A stretch of DNA of 64,000 nt from the NCBI GenBank assembly GCA_964020155.1, contig OZ026566.1, forward strand, positions 1,998,289 through 2,062,288, read 5' to 3'. The position numbers and the translations under genes were made by a program. Below the pieces are notes generated by a model that saw only the letters and a list, made by a program, of their open reading frames with translations, was not told the origin of the DNA and ran no database searches. Positions 62,981-64,000 of this stretch are shown in pieces. This DNA comes from Chondrilla cf. caribensis. Its lineage: Eukaryota > Porifera > Demospongiae > Chondrillida > Chondrillidae. Every line of letters starts with the position of its first letter. Position 1 is the stretch's first letter.

Positions 62981-63817
62981 AATATTGTAGATTTATCTCA
63001 ATCGGTGATAGTGGATCAGAAACATAAATGGGAAGATAAGGCCAAGGAATTGGGATTAAATGATCCAGCACACTGGTTGGTGTTTGGCATGAAATCCCAT
63101 CCAGGTGCATAATATGTCCTTGACACCATATTACATACATGGTTAACACCAATTTCAAAGTGTATGTAGCATTTGTTTTGTTGTTTACAGACAATAACTC
63201 ATTGAACTATGCATTTTTCCTTATCATGTACATTATTCATGGCCTAACACAGTTTAAGTAGTAAATATTTAGTAAATTACAGTAATCATAGCCGAATGTA
63301 AGAATACGAAATGTAAAGAATATAATTTAGCATACCCTTTACAAGCGTATGATGAGTTTTTTTTAAATCTCACCTTTGTAGGATTTTGTATGATACTGAA
63401 TCTGTTCCAAGAAGGTGGGCAACATGGATGGGCGAATAGATGTGTGATGGACTACCCACGAAATCCTAACAAGTGTAACCTTGACAGTGGTGATGATTTG
63501 CCTGGAGAAGTAATAAGGTAGCTGGTTTTATGTTATATGGAGAAGAGTTGGGTGACTGATATTGATGTATGTTCTGCAAAATGTCCTCCACAGCAGTGTA
63601 AGTGGATATTCTCTCTCACCAAAACTACGCTGGGTAACTATGGGATATCATTATGACTGGAATACTAAGGTGCTCCCTCATGATATGCAAAAGGACTTGT
63701 AAAAGTTGTGATCTATTCCGTCTTTTCATAGTTGTACTACAGTGACAGGTATTCCCCTTTCCCCCTTGAATTGAGTGAGTTGACTTCATTGATTCTAGAG
63801 GTGGTCGGACATCCCAA
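62981..63817 (+). CDS. ALKBH1: ALKBH1 (AlkB homologue 1), 5' part only
   Basis: Exons 62981-63104, 63382-63517, 63594-63698 and 63743-63817 join in frame. They give NPD-like AHWLVFGMKSHPGFCMIL, PNKCNLDSG, KLRWVTMGYHYDWNTK and RYSPFPLELSEL, which match the ALKBH1 region GLKGYPGF...PNVCNLD...KLRWVTVGYHYNWD...YTPFP. ALKBH1 is an Fe(II)/2-oxoglutarate dioxygenase acting on methylated tRNA and DNA in mitochondria and nucleus. The catalytic HxD...H residues lie to the right of this window, and the exon upstream of 62,981 was not identified with certainty (an ATG frame at 62,738-62,850 is a weak candidate). Confidence 0.82.
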
Positions 63818-64000
63818 GTTAGTACGTACATGCATTACATAGTGTGACTATACCGTGTTTATTCCCAGTAGTATTTGTTCTTTGTTACACTCATGTATGT
63901 TTATTCAGATAAATTTGCTGTTTCAACTTTGAGTAGTGCACTATAACTGTTGTTTCTCATTCCAACTACAGTATATATATGTACGTATGTATGTATTATT

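Overview
This is a stretch of an AT-rich, intron-rich animal genome. Genes have short exons with GT-AG introns, mitochondrial and lysosomal enzymes of animal type are present, and the gaps are packed with DNA transposons, retroelement relics, foldback elements and CA/TG microsatellites. The mixture (Tc1/mariner, Crypton, Ginger, Penelope-like, several reverse-transcriptase families, many short palindromic MITEs, very short introns) best suits an early-branching marine invertebrate, probably a sponge. The species is inferred, not proven.

Layout. 1-3,959 (-): relic of a cytoplasmic dynein heavy chain (AAA4, stalk, AAA5). 3,960-7,400: foldback elements, a Tc1-like transposon and a Crypton-like remnant, partly inside the last intron of the next gene. 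4,801-15,849 (-): DLST, 12 recognised exons that join in frame; its introns hold more transposon relics. 19,799-23,197 (-): a GH27 alpha-galactosidase with a frameshift and a nonsense codon; its last exon also occurs at 23,713-23,987 (-) and 36,468-36,697 (+). 24,200-27,700: mostly unrecognised sequence with repeats. 27,744-34,345 (-): a second dynein heavy chain relic (AAA2-AAA3, then the region after AAA5 up to the C-terminal part). 36,893-40,052 (-): an intact five-exon kelch protein of the KLHDC1/2 type. 40,400-45,210: two retroelement relics and a foldback element. 45,634-55,297 (-): an ACP7-like purple acid phosphatase whose first intron holds an almost complete Ginger-type transposon with 123-bp inverted termini and a 4-bp target duplication, and whose later intron holds a Penelope-like fragment. 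56,674-58,014 (-): an intact two-exon short-chain dehydrogenase. 58,280-61,460 (-): two non-LTR-type retroelement relics. 61,861-62,148: a 48-bp minisatellite. 62,981 to the right edge (+): the first recognisable exons of ALKBH1.

The most unusual observation is that the two dynein relics are complementary. The part missing from the 31.5-kb locus starts at the same codon junction where the 1-4 kb relic begins, as if an internal block had been moved about 27 kb. The intact genes (DLST, KLHDC-like, ACP7-like, SDR, ALKBH1) are unrelated housekeeping functions; nothing suggests a functional cluster.
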